Shown here in pieces: positions 53,733 through 62,808 of a stretch of DNA of 64,000 bases. Each line of letters starts with the position of its first letter. Position 1 is the stretch's first letter. The notes under the pieces are model-generated. The model saw only the letters and a list, made by a program, of their open reading frames with translations. It was not told where the DNA came from and made no database searches. Source of the stretch: CAZLBC01 sp964557575 (GTDB taxonomy: Bacteria > Planctomycetota > Phycisphaerae > SM23-33); contig CAZLBC010000007.1 in the NCBI GenBank assembly GCA_964557575.1, positions 39,511 to 103,510 of the forward strand. The letters run 5' to 3'. The position numbers were made by a program, and so were the translations under genes.

Positions 53733-56700
53733 ATGAGGTCAAAGCGTCTTCTCACGATCGTTGCGCTGCTTTTCTGCCCCGCCGCCATTGCCGCCGCGGG
53801 AACCATCGGTTTCATCGAGGATTTCTCGCTCGCCGACAAGCGGGACGAGGCCCTGAAACAACTGATCCCCGGGACCGTGGACTATTACTACTACCACTGC
53901 CTGCACTACCTCAACACCGAGCGGTTCGATAAGATCGAGCCCCTGCTGAAGGTCTGGGCCAATCGCCACAACGAGGGCGGCCGCTACCGGGAGATCCGGA
54001 ACCGGCTGGCCCTCCTGACCTACGACACGGACCACGACCGGACGCTCCGGTATCTGCGCAGCAGACTCAACCTTCACTTCAACCACCAGCGGGAGGAGCT
54101 GGACCCGAAACTCACCCTGCCGACCGCGCTCGACCAGGCCCTCATCTCGCGCGAGCGGCTGACGGGGCGCGCGATGGCCCGCCACGAGCACACCACGGCC
54201 GGATTCGAGGACGCGGCCCTGTACCGGCTGGCGCAGACGAAACTCGATCCGCGCATACGCCGTCACCTGCTCAAGCGACTCCGCCGTCCCGACGTCCCGG
54301 GACTGGTCGCGCTGGTAAAGAGCGACCTGGCATACCGGCACTCCGGCGGCTTCGGCTCGCTGCCGATCCACACGCTGATGCTCACGGCACAGCTTGAAGC
54401 CCTCCTGAAGCTCAAGCCGGATCTGCGCAACCAGACCCACTTCGTCAACACCTGCCTGTCCCGGCTGCGGCCCGGCGACGACGCCGCGCGGCAGTTCGAT
54501 CCGGCGGTCAGGAACGCACACCTCGACCGGCTCTGGGCTTACGTCTCAACACTCGGCCCCGTCCACAACTCGCTGAAGGCCTGCGTGCTGTACCACCGCC
54601 TCGTCCTCGACCGGGAGCGCGGCGAATACAACCGCGCCCGCTTCCTGGAATACATCACGCTCCCCCGGACGGCCTCCTACGTGAATCCCGATTACATCAA
54701 GACGCTCCAGCAGCGGGACCGCAGCGGCCGGTGGCGGGTCAATCTCGGCGCGGACTTCTCGGAATTCACGCTCCTGGCCCCGGTCGGCAACGACGAACCG
54801 CTCGTCCGCAGTTACCTGATGCACTTTTTCCGGGAAGAGAAGACCTGGAACACGAAGGAATACACCGACTACATCCGGGAGACGTACCTCAAGGAGGTCT
54901 TCGCGGAGACGAAGATCACCGCCGGCCTCGGCGACGCCGAGCAGTGGTATTCGCTCCTGAGCCCGGCGAAGTACACGGCCCTCAAGGAGCGGGTCGACAT
55001 CGACTTCGCCCACACCAACCCGGCGGTCTTCACGCCGGCCGACGAGGTCCGCCTCGACGTGCATATCAAGAACGTGCGGAAGCTGATCGTCAAGGTATTC
55101 GCAATCGACGAGCTGAATTTCTACCGCGCCACCCACGCGGCAATCGACACGACCATCGACCTCGACGGACTGGTGGCGAACTTCGAGAAGACCTGCGCAT
55201 ACGACGAGCCCCCCTTCCGGCGGGTCCGCCGGACATTCGCCTTCCCGCAGTGCGCGGACCGCGGCGTGTACGTGGTCGAATTGATCGGCAATGGAAAGAG
55301 TTCCCGGGCGGTCGTGCGCAAGGGTTCACTGGGATACCTCGAGAATACCGGGGCCGCCGGCCACGTCTTCACGATCCTCGACGAATCGAACCGGCTGCTG
55401 CCGGACGCGGCGGTCTACGTCGGCGGCCGCCGGTACGCGGCGGACCGGGAGGGCAGGATCACGGTGCCCTTCTCGACCAAGCCCGGGCGCGAGGAAATGA
55501 TCATCGCCGCGGGCGGTTTCGCGTCACGCGATCACTTTCAGCACCACGCCGAACGCTACCGGCTCCTGGCCGGGATCCACGTCGAGCGGGAGGCGCTCCT
55601 GCAGGGAGCGAAGGCGCGGGTGCTGATCAGGCCGTCCCTGCGCCTCAACGGCACGGAGGTATCCCTGAAATTACTGGAGGAGGTCAAGCTGATCATCCGG
55701 TCCCGGGACATCGACGGGGTAACCACCACGGTGGAGGTCGGGGATTTCCAGCTCAACCACGACGGCGAGTCGGTGTACGAATTCGCCGTGCCCGACCGGC
55801 TCCGGCAGATCGGGTTCACCCTCCGGGCGACGGTGAAAAACGTCAGCCTGAACGAGAAGCAGGACCTCGCCGCCACCGCGTCCTTCGCGATCAACGGCAT
55901 CGACACGCGGCACGCGGTCGCGGATCTCTTCTTCTCGCGGGACGCCGGCGACTACTGCCTCGACCTCCTCGGCAGGAACGGCGAGCCGAAACCCGGCCGT
56001 CCCGTCACGGTGGAATTGAAACACCGCGATTTCAAGGAGACCGTCCACGTGTCCCTGCAGACCGACGACAGCGGGCGCGTCCGGCTGGGCCCGCTGGAGG
56101 ACATCGCGTCGGTCACGGCGACCGGCCCCGCGGGCATCAGGCACACCTGGACGCCCCCCCGCGACGGCCGCACCCTGCCCGGCGTCATTCACGGAAAGGC
56201 CGGGGAGCGGGTCCTGGTACCGTACATGGGCGCCGCCGAAAAAAGCACCGGCGCGGATTTTTCCCTCATCGAAACCCGGGGGGGTGTCTTCGTCGCCGAC
56301 CGCACCGGCGCCCTGAAACTCGCGAAGGGATTCCTGGTCGTCGAGGACCTGCCCGCCGGCGATTACAGCCTCCTGCTCAGGGAGACCGGACACCATATCA
56401 CCATCCGCCTGACCGACGGGGAGCAGCGCGGCGGCTACGTCCTCTCGCCGACCCGCCGCCTGCAGGTGATCAATGCCCGCCCGCTCCAGATAACCGGCGT
56501 CGCGGTCGACGAGAAACACGTGCGGATCAAGCTCTTCGGCGCCGGTAAGTACGCGCGGGTCCACGTCGCCGCCGCCCGGTTCCGGCCGGCGTATCCCCTC
56601 GCCGGGAACCTCGCGATGCCGATCCGCACCCCCGGCTTCGCCGTCAACGCCCCCGCCGACTCCCAGTACGTCGCCGGCAGGGACATCGGCGACGAGTATC

Positions 56701-59700
56701 GCTACATACTGGACCGGCGGACCGGGAAAAAGTACCCCGGGAACATGCTGCAGCGCCCCGGTCTCCTGTTGAATCCCTGGGCGATCCGCGAGACCGACAC
56801 CGGCCGCCAGGAGGCCCGGCGCGGCGGGCGGTACGGCAAGAAGAGCGTCGCGGGAAAGGGAGGACGCGCTACAGCCTTCGGCGGGAAAGCGAAGGGAAAA
56901 CCCGCCGCGGAAGCCGGATTCTCGAACCTCGACTTTCTGGCCGGCCGGGCCGTCCTGCTCGCCAACCTCCGGCCCGGCAAAAACGGAGTTGTCACCATCG
57001 ACCGCGCCGACCTCCGCGGCCGCCAGGACATCCGTATCGTGGCCTGCGACCCGGAGAACACCGGGTGGCGGCAGGTATCCCTCAAGCAGGGCCGGCTCGA
57101 AACACGCGACCGCCGCCTCCCGCGGCCGTTCGATCCCGCCGAACACTTCACCCGGCAGAAAGAAATCACCGCCCTCGCGGCAAAGGAAACACTGGTCATC
57201 GAAGACATGGCGACCGCGCGGTTCGAGACCGTCGAGACCCTCGCCGATGCCTATGCCCTGTACATGACCCTCGGCGGCAACAGCGATCTCGCCGAGTTCG
57301 GTTTCATCCTCGACTGGCCGGAACTCACGGAAGAACGGAAGCGCGAGCTGTACGCGCAGTACGCCTGCCACGAGCTCAGTTTCTTCGTGTACAAAAAGGA
57401 CCCGCCGTTCTTCGAGAACGTCGTCATGCCCTACCTGAAAAACAAGCGCGACAAGACCTTCATGGACCGCTGGCTCCTGGGCGCGGACCTCGGCGACTAC
57501 CGGGAACCCTGGCGACACGGCCGCCTGAACGTCTGCGAGCGGATACTCCTGGCCCGGCGAATCGAGGGCGAGCGGCCGGTGACCGCCCGGGCCGTCACGG
57601 ACCGCTGGGAGCTGATCCCCCCGGACCCGGCCGCGCAGAACCGCCTCTTCCAGACGGCGATCAAGGGCAAGGCCCTCGATGCCGCCGGCCGGGACGGCGG
57701 ATTCGAAGCGGCGAAGGAAGAAGCCGCGAAACAGGAAGCGGGGAAAACGGCGGAACAGCGCCGGCCCGCGCGCCGGCTGGAGAAAGAAGTCGCCGCCCGG
57801 GACGAGGCGAAAAGTCTCGAAGGGCTCGCGGCCAAAAAGGCCGACGCCAAGACCAAGGCCCCCGCCAAGCCTGCCCCGGAACCCGCCGCCCGCCCCGCCG
57901 AGGCGGAGGAGAAACCGCGGCAACTCGCGGAAGCCGATAAGCTCGCCGACGGCAAGGACACGGCGATGGACGATTCCCTCGCCCGGGGCGTCAAGGACCG
58001 TAAAAAGGTCAGGCAATTCTACCGGAAGATGCCCAGGACGAAGGAGTGGGTCGAGAACAACTACTACCACCTGCCCGTCGAAAAACAGAATGCCGGCCTG
58101 GTGACGGTCAACGGGTTCTGGAAAGACTTCGCCGCCCACGACGGCGACGGGCCGTTCGTCTCCGGGAACCTCGCCGCGGCCCACCGCAGCTTCACGGAGA
58201 TCATGCTGGCCCTCGCCGTCCTCGACCTCCCGTTTGCGGCCGGGAAGCACCAGGCCGCCGCGAAAGACGGGGCGTTCCGCTTCACGGCCGCCGGCCCCGC
58301 CGTCGCCTTTCACGAGGAGATCCGTCCCGCCGCGGCCGGAGCGGAAAAGATCCCGGTGCTGGTCAGCCAGAACTTCTTCCGCCACGGCGACCGGTACAGC
58401 CACGAGGGCAACGAGAAAACCGAGAAATACGTCACCGAGGAATTTCTGACCGGCGTGGTCTACGGCTGCCACGTGGTGGTGACCAATCCCACCGCTTCGC
58501 GGCGGCGGCTGGATGTCCTCCTGCAGGTGCCCGCCGGCGCCATACCGGTCGCCGGGGGCCGGAAGACCCGATCGGTGAACCTCGACCTGCAGCCCTACCG
58601 CACGCAGACGATGGAGTATTACTTCTACTTCCCCGCCACCGGCACATACCCCCACTATCCCGCCCACGTGGCCATGAATGAAAAGTACGTGGCCTCGGCG
58701 GACGGCTTCAGGCTGAACGTGGTGAAGAAACTCAGCAGAATCGACACATCGAGCTGGGCATACATCTCGCAGTTCGCCGACGGCGAGAAGGTCATCGACT
58801 ACCTGAAGTCCTGCAATCTCCATCGCATAAAGCCGGAGAAAATCGCCTGGCGGATGAAGGACAAACAGTACTTCGACCGGGTCCTCGCGATCCTGGATCG
58901 CCGCCACGTCTACAACCACACGCTCTACAGTTACGGGATCTACCACGACCGCCCGGATGCCGTCGCCGCATACCTGCAGCACCGGGATTCGTTCGTCCGG
59001 CAGTGCGGGACGGCCCTTGAAAGCCCCCTGCTGACCATCGACCCGGTGGCCCGGAACACCTACCAGCACATCGAGTACCGGCCCCTGGTCAATGCCCGTG
59101 CCCACCGCCTCGGCAACCGGCGGACGATCGTCAACGACCGGCTCTTCGCCCAGTACAACCGCCTCCTGAAGGTCCTCAGCTACCGGCGCGAACTCGACGA
59201 CCGGGACCTGGCGGCCGTGACCTGCTACCTCTTCCTGCAGGACCGCGTCGAAGAGGGCCTGCGATTTTTCGACCGGATCAATCCCAGGCGGCCGGCGTCC
59301 CGCATGCAGTACGATTACCTGCGGGTCTACACCGACTTCTACCGGGGCGACACCGCCGCTGCGCGGAAACTGGCGGCGGCGTACCGGGACTACCCCGTCG
59401 ACACGTGGCGCAAGCGGTTCACCGCGGCCCTCGCCCAGCTCGACGAGATCGCCGGCACGGCCGGCGCGGTCGTCGACGAGGAGAGCCGCGCGCAACAGCA
59501 GGAAAAGCTCGCCGAAACCGAACCGGCCTTCGATTTCCATGTCGCGGGCGGCCGGATAGTGCTCAACCACCGCAATCTCGACGCGGTCAGAGTCAACTAC
59601 TACCGCATGGACATCGAGCTGCTCTTCAGCCGCAGCCCCTTCGTCCGGTCGGGCCGGGCCGCCGGCCGTTTCTCCTACATCACGCCGAACGCGACGAAAA

Positions 59701-60101
59701 CGGTGAAGCTCGACAAGAAAGAGGGCACGAAGAAAATCGACCTCCCCGAGCAGCTCGCCGACGTCAACGTCCTGGTGCAGGTCGCCGGCGGCGGGCTGAC
59801 CCGCAGCGACGCCTGGTACGCCAACACGATCAACTGCCAGGTGATCGAGAACTACGGGCAACTGAAGGTGACCGACGCGAAGACCGGCGCGCCCCTGCCG
59901 AAGACCTACGTCAAGGTCTACGCCAGAACGGCCGGCGGCCGGGTGCGGTTCTACAAGGACGGCTACACCGACCTCCGCGGGCGGTTCGACTACACCTCGC
60001 TGAACACCCGGGACCGCGGGGCCGTCGAGCGTCTCGCCCTCATGGTCTTCAGCGAAACCCACGGCGCCGTCGTCCGCGAGGCCGCGCCCCCGAAGCAGTG
60101 A
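53733..60101 (+). CDS. Giant secreted MG2/alpha-2-macroglobulin-like protein
   Basis: This 2122-residue protein has a signal peptide (MRSKRLLTIVALLFCPAAIA). A helical N-terminal part follows (VDYYYYHCLHYLNTERFDKI, with TPR-like character). Macroglobulin-like beta domains from about residue 420 onward read TPADEVRLDVHIKNVRKLIV, VYVVELIGNGKSS and GQPVT-like blocks. A Lys/Glu/Ala-rich linker at about 1330-1420 separates a second large part with DLQPYRTQTMEYYFYFPATG and a helical region near 1640-1920. No CGEQ-type thioester is seen. AAAGGAGA precedes ATG 53733. It is very GC-rich at third codon positions. Its last 60 bases occur again at 60950-61012. Probably periplasmic or outer-surface; a trap or scaffold role is inferred from the fold only. 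Confidence 0.82.
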   Translation: MRSKRLLTIVALLFCPAAIAAAGTIGFIEDFSLADKRDEALKQLIPGTVDYYYYHCLHYLNTERFDKIEPLLKVWANRHNEGGRYREIRNRLALLTYDTDHDRTLRYLRSRLNLHFNHQREELDPKLTLPTALDQALISRERLTGRAMARHEHTTAGFEDAALYRLAQTKLDPRIRRHLLKRLRRPDVPGLVALVKSDLAYRHSGGFGSLPIHTLMLTAQLEALLKLKPDLRNQTHFVNTCLSRLRPGDDAARQFDPAVRNAHLDRLWAYVSTLGPVHNSLKACVLYHRLVLDRERGEYNRARFLEYITLPRTASYVNPDYIKTLQQRDRSGRWRVNLGADFSEFTLLAPVGNDEPLVRSYLMHFFREEKTWNTKEYTDYIRETYLKEVFAETKITAGLGDAEQWYSLLSPAKYTALKERVDIDFAHTNPAVFTPADEVRLDVHIKNVRKLIVKVFAIDELNFYRATHAAIDTTIDLDGLVANFEKTCAYDEPPFRRVRRTFAFPQCADRGVYVVELIGNGKSSRAVVRKGSLGYLENTGAAGHVFTILDESNRLLPDAAVYVGGRRYAADREGRITVPFSTKPGREEMIIAAGGFASRDHFQHHAERYRLLAGIHVEREALLQGAKARVLIRPSLRLNGTEVSLKLLEEVKLIIRSRDIDGVTTTVEVGDFQLNHDGESVYEFAVPDRLRQIGFTLRATVKNVSLNEKQDLAATASFAINGIDTRHAVADLFFSRDAGDYCLDLLGRNGEPKPGRPVTVELKHRDFKETVHVSLQTDDSGRVRLGPLEDIASVTATGPAGIRHTWTPPRDGRTLPGVIHGKAGERVLVPYMGAAEKSTGADFSLIETRGGVFVADRTGALKLAKGFLVVEDLPAGDYSLLLRETGHHITIRLTDGEQRGGYVLSPTRRLQVINARPLQITGVAVDEKHVRIKLFGAGKYARVHVAAARFRPAYPLAGNLAMPIRTPGFAVNAPADSQYVAGRDIGDEYRYILDRRTGKKYPGNMLQRPGLLLNPWAIRETDTGRQEARRGGRYGKKSVAGKGGRATAFGGKAKGKPAAEAGFSNLDFLAGRAVLLANLRPGKNGVVTIDRADLRGRQDIRIVACDPENTGWRQVSLKQGRLETRDRRLPRPFDPAEHFTRQKEITALAAKETLVIEDMATARFETVETLADAYALYMTLGGNSDLAEFGFILDWPELTEERKRELYAQYACHELSFFVYKKDPPFFENVVMPYLKNKRDKTFMDRWLLGADLGDYREPWRHGRLNVCERILLARRIEGERPVTARAVTDRWELIPPDPAAQNRLFQTAIKGKALDAAGRDGGFEAAKEEAAKQEAGKTAEQRRPARRLEKEVAARDEAKSLEGLAAKKADAKTKAPAKPAPEPAARPAEAEEKPRQLAEADKLADGKDTAMDDSLARGVKDRKKVRQFYRKMPRTKEWVENNYYHLPVEKQNAGLVTVNGFWKDFAAHDGDGPFVSGNLAAAHRSFTEIMLALAVLDLPFAAGKHQAAAKDGAFRFTAAGPAVAFHEEIRPAAAGAEKIPVLVSQNFFRHGDRYSHEGNEKTEKYVTEEFLTGVVYGCHVVVTNPTASRRRLDVLLQVPAGAIPVAGGRKTRSVNLDLQPYRTQTMEYYFYFPATGTYPHYPAHVAMNEKYVASADGFRLNVVKKLSRIDTSSWAYISQFADGEKVIDYLKSCNLHRIKPEKIAWRMKDKQYFDRVLAILDRRHVYNHTLYSYGIYHDRPDAVAAYLQHRDSFVRQCGTALESPLLTIDPVARNTYQHIEYRPLVNARAHRLGNRRTIVNDRLFAQYNRLLKVLSYRRELDDRDLAAVTCYLFLQDRVEEGLRFFDRINPRRPASRMQYDYLRVYTDFYRGDTAAARKLAAAYRDYPVDTWRKRFTAALAQLDEIAGTAGAVVDEESRAQQQEKLAETEPAFDFHVAGGRIVLNHRNLDAVRVNYYRMDIELLFSRSPFVRSGRAAGRFSYITPNATKTVKLDKKEGTKKIDLPEQLADVNVLVQVAGGGLTRSDAWYANTINCQVIENYGQLKVTDAKTGAPLPKTYVKVYARTAGGRVRFYKDGYTDLRGRFDYTSLNTRDRGAVERLALMVFSETHGAVVREAAPPKQ

Positions 60102-60106
60102 GGGGG
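60044..60106 (+). repeat. 63-bp direct repeat, copy 1 (3' end of the giant gene)
   Basis: The last codons of the giant gene through the stop TGA and the G run after it. It matches 60950-61012 at 61 of 63 positions; the two differences are at 60055 and 60084. Copy distance is 906 bp and the interval holds the toxin-antitoxin module. Confidence 0.9.
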
Positions 60107-60228
60107 GAATGGGGAAGATAACGCCGTACCGAAGCAGGGGGCGCGGGAGACGTGATCACCGGCGGCCGGGCGTTCAGCGTCCGGCATAGCGCGGAGAGAG
60201 CGGCGAGATATGCGATTAATGCGCAGCG

Positions 60229-60525
60229 CTATAGTTTGTGTAACCGGCTGAGCATCTCTCTGTAGACTTCTTGATCGCGGCGCATACCGATTTTCAAAAC
60301 GAGAACCCTGATTTCTTTATCCTCTATCCGGTAAATAACACGATACTTGGAAATTTTCAGCTTCCAGTAGCCCTTTAACGCATGACGGAGGGGGGCCCCG
60401 TATTCCTCCGGGGATACGCTCAGTTTCTTATAGATCGTCTTGAGGATAACGGAGCGGTCTTTTTTGCCGACTTTTTTGAGATCCTCGTCGAGGACACGAT
60501 GGTGAATTTTTATCTGCCACATCAT
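60229..60525 (-). CDS. RelE/ParE family toxin
   Basis: This 98-residue basic protein has the RelE-fold core: KIHHRVLDEDLKKVGKKDR, APLRHALKGYWKLKISKYR and VIYRIEDKEIRVLVLKIGMR, followed by Asp and a C-terminal helix. Lys and Arg residues at the usual catalytic positions suggest a ribosome-dependent mRNA endonuclease of RelE type rather than gyrase-binding ParE. It lies 12 bp downstream of its antitoxin gene. The module is much more AT-rich than the neighbouring giant gene, a sign of transfer. Confidence 0.92.
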   Translation of the reverse strand: MMWQIKIHHRVLDEDLKKVGKKDRSVILKTIYKKLSVSPEEYGAPLRHALKGYWKLKISKYRVIYRIEDKEIRVLVLKIGMRRDQEVYREMLSRLHKL

Positions 60526-60537
60526 GCACGGGCCGCG

Positions 60538-60804
60538 TTACAGCAGAGATTCGATATCCACGTAGTCGGCGTCTTCGCCGTTATTGAAACGTTCGGCCGC
60601 GATAAAACCCAGGACCAGGTCTTCCGCCATATCGAGAAGACCGGCGAGGTGTTCATACTGTTCGTTTGACATCAGGACCGCCTGCGGCTTGTGCCGTTTT
60701 TCGATGACCACCAGTCCGTCGCGTGCCTTCTCGAGTATCTTATCTATGCCGGATCGAAGCTCGGAAACCCCGACCAGCGTCGTATTTTCTTTCACGGTAA
60801 TCAT
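60538..60804 (-). CDS. Phd/YefM family antitoxin
   Basis: This 88-residue protein has the Phd/YefM pattern TTLVGVSELRSGIDKILEKA, then a strand with VVIEKRHKPQAVLMSNEQYE and a C-terminal helical tail for toxin binding (AERFNNGEDADYVDIESLL). It neutralises the RelE-like toxin and represses its own promoter. The start ATG 60804 has AAGGA seven bases upstream. The promoter and operator at 60874-60912 lie upstream. Confidence 0.92.
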   Translation of the reverse strand: MITVKENTTLVGVSELRSGIDKILEKARDGLVVIEKRHKPQAVLMSNEQYEHLAGLLDMAEDLVLGFIAAERFNNGEDADYVDIESLL

Positions 60805-60873
60805 TTTCGTATCCTTACGCAGTCCGTCAATCGCTGTCGATACGCCGCGCGGAACATGATAAGAACCAAGGGT

Positions 60874-60902
60874 ATTGTAGTATAGGCCATTTTAATTGCC
60901 AA
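60874..60902 (-). promoter_or_regulatory. Promoter of the toxin-antitoxin module
   Basis: On the minus strand, TTGGCA (60897-60902) and TACAAT (60874-60879) are separated by exactly 17 bp. The -35 box is inside a 13-bp inverted repeat. The message would start some 65 bases before the antitoxin ATG. Confidence 0.7.
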
Positions 60903-60912
60903 TTAAAATGGC
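60886..60912. promoter_or_regulatory. Palindromic operator, 13-bp arms
   Basis: GCCATTTTAATTG, one base, CAATTAAAATGGC: a perfect inverted repeat in an AT-rich zone with further CAATTA copies to 60929. Such a site next to a Phd/YefM-RelE gene pair is expected to bind the antitoxin and autoregulate. Confidence 0.65.
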
Positions 60913-60949
60913 AATTAAATTGACAATTAATCGAGCAGTCGGCCCTCCC

Positions 60950-61012
60950 GGTCTTCAGCGAGACCCACGGCGCCGTCGTCCGCGAGGCCGTGCCCCCGAA
61001 GCAGTGAGGGGG
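60950..61012 (+). repeat. 63-bp direct repeat, copy 2
   Basis: Second copy of the 3' end of the giant gene, including the stop codon context, without the rest of the gene. Two mismatches relative to copy 1. It marks the right border of the toxin-antitoxin insertion. Confidence 0.9.
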
Positions 61013-61036
61013 AACGTATACGGCACTCCGACGTCC

Positions 61037-61290
61037 TTACCGTTCATCGCCGGGCAGCGGCTGTCGCTCGGGGACACGATCCAGCACGTTTCTGAACCCG
61101 CCCGGGCGTGCCTTCTTCGCCCGTTCAGCGATGTAGTCCTCCGTTGTGATAGCGGAAATCTTTTCTGTCACGGCAGAGGTAATGAACGTGTTGATGGACG
61201 TGCTGTTCGGCCCGCAACATATGTGTGCAACCGATCCACGTTCGGCCCTGCCGGGGAGACAGTCGACAATCCGCGGAAATCGTTTTAGTC
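61037..61290 (-). pseudogene. Remnant of a ribbon-helix-helix antitoxin
   Basis: The frame ending at the TAA 61037-61039 encodes TSINTFITSAVTEKISAITT and EDYIAERAKKARPGGFRNVL, the C-terminal two-thirds of CopG/Arc-type antitoxins. In front of TSIN the frame does not look like the expected N-terminal strand and helix. The adjacent frame has a helix-like HMLRAEQ just before, so a one-base frameshift at about 61195 may have broken the gene. No partner toxin is present. It overlaps the 3' end of the reverse transcriptase gene by a few bases. The assignment rests on one segment and is moderately sure. Confidence 0.45.
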
Positions 61291-62379
61291 CGCCGCTCCC
61301 CGCCGGAAAACCCATTCCTTCGCCAACTGCCGCAAAAGCACGCAACTGTCGGCACGGCGGGCGTGCCCGATCCAACCGGCCAGGCGGGGCTCGATGTCCC
61401 CCCACCCGATCCGCCCCGCCGCGTACGCCCGCTTCATCCACCGGACGCGGCGCCGCAACTGCCGGACGTTGTCCTTCAGTATGAGGCGGTAGCCGGGCCG
61501 GACGCGGTAGCCCAAAAACCGTATACCGGCCCGCGCCGGCGACACGCGCGCCCGCCGCTCGTGGATACGCAGCCGGTCGCCGGCCAGTCGCGCCACGACC
61601 CGGCCACGCGCCGCCCGCAGCGCCGCCGCGTCGTCATGCAGCAGCAGGAAATCGTCGCAGTACCGCAGGTACCCCCCGATCCCGAGCCCGCCGGTCACGA
61701 AGTGGTCGAGGTCGTTGAGGTACCAGTTCGCGAACCACTGGCTGGTCAGGTTGCCGATCGGCAGGCCGCGCCGCCGCCGGCCGGGCGCGAACAGGTCGTC
61801 GCCCGGGAAGTATTCCTCGACCGGCTCCTGGGCGTTTGCATTGTCGACCACCAGGTCCATCAGGGCCAGTACCCGCCGGTCCTTGATCAGCCGCCGGAAC
61901 TTGCCCTTGAGTATCTCGTGATCGATGCTCGGGAAGTACTTCCGGATGTCGCACTGGAGCACGCGGGTATGACGCCGCATCAGCGACTGCAGGCGGTCCG
62001 CCGCCGCGTGGGTCCCCTTGCCCTTCCGGCAGGCGAAACTGTGCGGGTGGAAGTGTCGATCGAGTATCGGTTCAAGAACGTTCATCAGGGCGTGATGAAC
62101 GACACGGTCGCGGTAGGGCGCCGCGGAAATCAACCGCGGTTTGGGGCGCGCAATCCAGTGCGTACGATACCCGCCGGGCCGGTAATCACCGGACAGGAGG
62201 TCCCGCCTGAGCCGTAACAGCTCCGTCTCCCGGTTGAATTCGAACCGCCGCACGTACCGCCGGTCGCGCTTGCCCCGCCGGGCCTTCCGCGCCGCGGCAA
62301 GCAGGTTTTCCCACGACACCAGCGGCGCCCATAATGCACCGTACCGCTTCATGGTCTCCCGCGTGCGTCGTTGCGCCAT
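61285..62379 (-). CDS. DGR reverse transcriptase
   Basis: This 364-residue reverse transcriptase makes mutagenised cDNA from the template repeat. Palm and finger motifs in order are YRDRVVHHALMNVLEPIL, SFACRKGKGTHAAADRL, VLQCDIRKYFPSID, GLPIGNLTSQWFANWYLN, YCDD in GYLRYCDDFLLLH, and IRFLGYRVRPGYRL. The IGNLTSQ in motif 4 and the compact length without maturase, X or endonuclease domains are diagnostic of diversity-generating retroelements rather than group II introns. The catalytic motif is YCDD. ATG 62379 lies inside the 3' end of avd (31-bp overlap), so translation is coupled. The enzyme is expected to misincorporate opposite template adenines. Confidence 0.95.
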   Translation of the reverse strand: MAQRRTRETMKRYGALWAPLVSWENLLAAARKARRGKRDRRYVRRFEFNRETELLRLRRDLLSGDYRPGGYRTHWIARPKPRLISAAPYRDRVVHHALMNVLEPILDRHFHPHSFACRKGKGTHAAADRLQSLMRRHTRVLQCDIRKYFPSIDHEILKGKFRRLIKDRRVLALMDLVVDNANAQEPVEEYFPGDDLFAPGRRRRGLPIGNLTSQWFANWYLNDLDHFVTGGLGIGGYLRYCDDFLLLHDDAAALRAARGRVVARLAGDRLRIHERRARVSPARAGIRFLGYRVRPGYRLILKDNVRQLRRRVRWMKRAYAAGRIGWGDIEPRLAGWIGHARRADSCVLLRQLAKEWVFRRGAAD

Positions 62380-62693
62380 CCGCCGATCTGGCGGCCGATG
62401 TCCTGCATCGTCGCGGCCGCGTACCGCTGGCTCTTTGCCGGGAACACCGCGAGATCGACGGCCAGCCGGACCTGGAAACGCAGAATCTCCAGCTCGATAT
62501 TCGCCGCCGTGAGATGCTCGCCCGGCGCGCGCGAAAACTTCGCCCGCAGGAGCAGGGCAAGGAGCGACTGGAGCCGCGCTTCCATGTCGCGCCCGAGGCT
62601 GTGCCGATGGTGGCGGGGGAACTTCTCAACGTGGCGGACCAGCCACAGCGTGAAGTCATAAAAATCCCGGATTACCTGCAATTCTTTAGCCAT
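62349..62693 (-). CDS. avd: DGR accessory variability determinant (Avd)
   Basis: This 114-residue, basic, all-helical protein begins MAKELQVIRDFYDFTLWLVR and continues HVEKFPRHHRHSLGRDMEAR, typical of the four-helix bundle Avd/S23-like family. It forms a pentameric barrel that binds the reverse transcriptase and template RNA and is required for mutagenic retrohoming in studied DGRs. ATG 62693 is used; the upstream frame to 62768 adds an unlike N-terminus. Its 3' end overlaps the reverse transcriptase start. The position between TR and reverse transcriptase is one of the common DGR layouts. Confidence 0.92.
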   Translation of the reverse strand: MAKELQVIRDFYDFTLWLVRHVEKFPRHHRHSLGRDMEARLQSLLALLLRAKFSRAPGEHLTAANIELEILRFQVRLAVDLAVFPAKSQRYAAATMQDIGRQIGGWRNDARGRP

Positions 62694-62808
62694 CGTCGGT
62701 CCGCATCCGTCATTGTTCGCCGCCGTCAACATCGAAAAAAAGAGGCCGGCCGACACGTTCCCCCGCAACCGGGGTACCAGACTCGGCCGGCCGTTCAGCG
62801 AGTTTTCG

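Noticed and set aside
55671..60062. Antisense open frame of 1463 codons
   Set aside because: It lies opposite the giant MG-type gene, has no recognisable domain and follows from the GC-rich third positions of the sense gene. The sense frame has signal peptide, ribosome-binding site and domain features.
61037..61441. 134-codon frame as an intact RHH antitoxin gene
   Set aside because: The part before TSIN does not match the family and overlaps the end of the reverse transcriptase gene; recorded as a remnant instead.
61285..62379. Reverse transcriptase as a group II intron or retron protein
   Set aside because: No maturase or endonuclease domain, no intron or msr/msd structure, and an adjacent TR/VR pair with avd decides for a DGR.
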